A stretch of 6,083 bases of DNA from JAVVRI01 sp036654795. Its GTDB lineage: Bacteria > Bacteroidota > Bacteroidia > Bacteroidales > Tannerellaceae. Where the stretch lies: positions 1 to 6,083 of the forward strand of contig JAVVRI010000151.1 in NCBI GenBank assembly GCA_036654795.1, read 5' to 3'. Below, in pieces: positions 5,626 to 6,083 of the stretch. The number at the start of each line of letters is the position of its first letter. The stretch's first letter is position 1. The translations under genes were made by a program, and so were the position numbers. The notes beneath the pieces were generated by a model. That model was not told where the DNA came from. It was given only the letters and a program-made list of their open reading frames with translations, and ran no database searches.

Positions 5626-6083
5626 ATGCTAATACTGAGATCAATAAAACAATCTATTCTTTGTATAGTTCTTGCTATATTATCCTTTTCTCATAGCACA
5701 GCTTCTGCTGAATCTATGAAGCCATCGGCTGATGAATCCTACTTCCTGATTATTAACTCCTATTCTGAATCAGAGGTTTGGGCGGGAAATCTACAGAACT
5801 TAATCACACAATACACGATTGCTAATGAAAAGAATCTGCGGGTGGAGTATCTGAATATGTTGCTAATCGATTCGAAGGAGAAACTTCTGCAAAAGCAGAA
5901 TGAAATCTTTAGCAAATACCCCAATCCTCCTTCCGGAGTTATCTTTTTGGGGGGCGATGCGTGGGGATTGATGAAAGATTCTATGAAGGTGCGATATAAA
6001 GATTGCCCGATGTTGATCTGTTCGTCGCAAGAACAGATTAGTTGCGAAATGACCTATATTCTGAAATCTGAGCAGCCGGATAG
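5626..6083 (+). CDS. N-terminus of a membrane sensor (two-component/hybrid kinase type), partial
   Basis: The frame opens with ATG at 5626 and stays open for 152 codons to the window edge; the 3' part is missing. Residues 1-28 form a signal peptide (hydrophobic ILCIVLAILSF, likely cleavage after TASA). The mature part reads YFLIINSYSESEVWAGNL (39-56), VEYLNMLLIDSKEKL (73-87) and SGVIFLGGDAWGL (103-115), a periplasmic binding-protein-like alpha/beta pattern. The II-NSY-ES-W opening and the YLNMLLID segment match what I know from the sensor domains of Bacteroidales histidine kinases and hybrid two-component proteins. The kinase region itself would lie beyond the window, so that role is inferred; a free binding protein is the alternative. 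The gene is divergent from the mannosidase operon, which makes it a candidate regulator. No clear Shine-Dalgarno site precedes the start, as is usual in this phylum. Confidence 0.6.
   Translation, partial: MLILRSIKQSILCIVLAILSFSHSTASAESMKPSADESYFLIINSYSESEVWAGNLQNLITQYTIANEKNLRVEYLNMLLIDSKEKLLQKQNEIFSKYPNPPSGVIFLGGDAWGLMKDSMKVRYKDCPMLICSSQEQISCEMTYILKSEQPD

Overview
The window looks like chromosomal DNA of a member of the Bacteroidales, probably the Bacteroides/Parabacteroides/Tannerella group. The reasons are a family GH92 exo-alpha-mannosidase lipoprotein, a two-component sensor N-terminus of a type common in gut Bacteroidales, A-rich leaders without clear Shine-Dalgarno sites, and promoter-like boxes of the Bacteroides type (TTG, 19-20 bases, TAnnTTTG). 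Genus is inference only.

Layout. Bases 1-69 hold a hairpin followed by T-rich sequence, probably the terminator of a plus-strand gene outside the window. Bases 70-4937 are one leftward operon, read in the order GH92 alpha-mannosidase (4937-2678), NhaC-family Na+/H+ antiporter (2677-1211), and a sodium-coupled dicarboxylate/amino-acid symporter of the DAACS family (1242-70). The first two genes abut with no spacer (TAA then ATG) and the last two overlap by 32 bases, so all three are probably co-transcribed and translationally coupled. The GH92 gene looks broken only because a 10-N assembly gap (4674-4683) has the wrong length; with about 18 bases restored it would be a normal protein of about 755 residues.

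Bases 4938-5625 form a 688-base divergent intergenic region. It holds candidate operon promoters, a cluster of hairpins, and three 22-base tandem repeats built on a GAAAC-GTTTC palindrome. Further right are an orphan coding-like frame with no start codon, a 30-codon mini-ORF, a minus-strand promoter-like site inside that mini-ORF, and a good plus-strand promoter. From 5626 the start of a rightward gene runs off the window: a signal peptide and a periplasmic binding-protein-like sensor domain, as found at the N-terminus of Bacteroidales sensor kinases and hybrid two-component regulators.

How it may work together (inference): the exported mannosidase trims alpha-mannosides from host or fungal glycans, and the divergent sensor may control the operon. 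NhaC would expel the Na+ that the symporter brings in. No SusC/SusD pair is present in the window, so it does not show a complete classical polysaccharide utilization locus. I found no convincing evidence of an entirely new system; the oddest material is the hairpin and repeat cluster and the orphan frames of the intergenic region.
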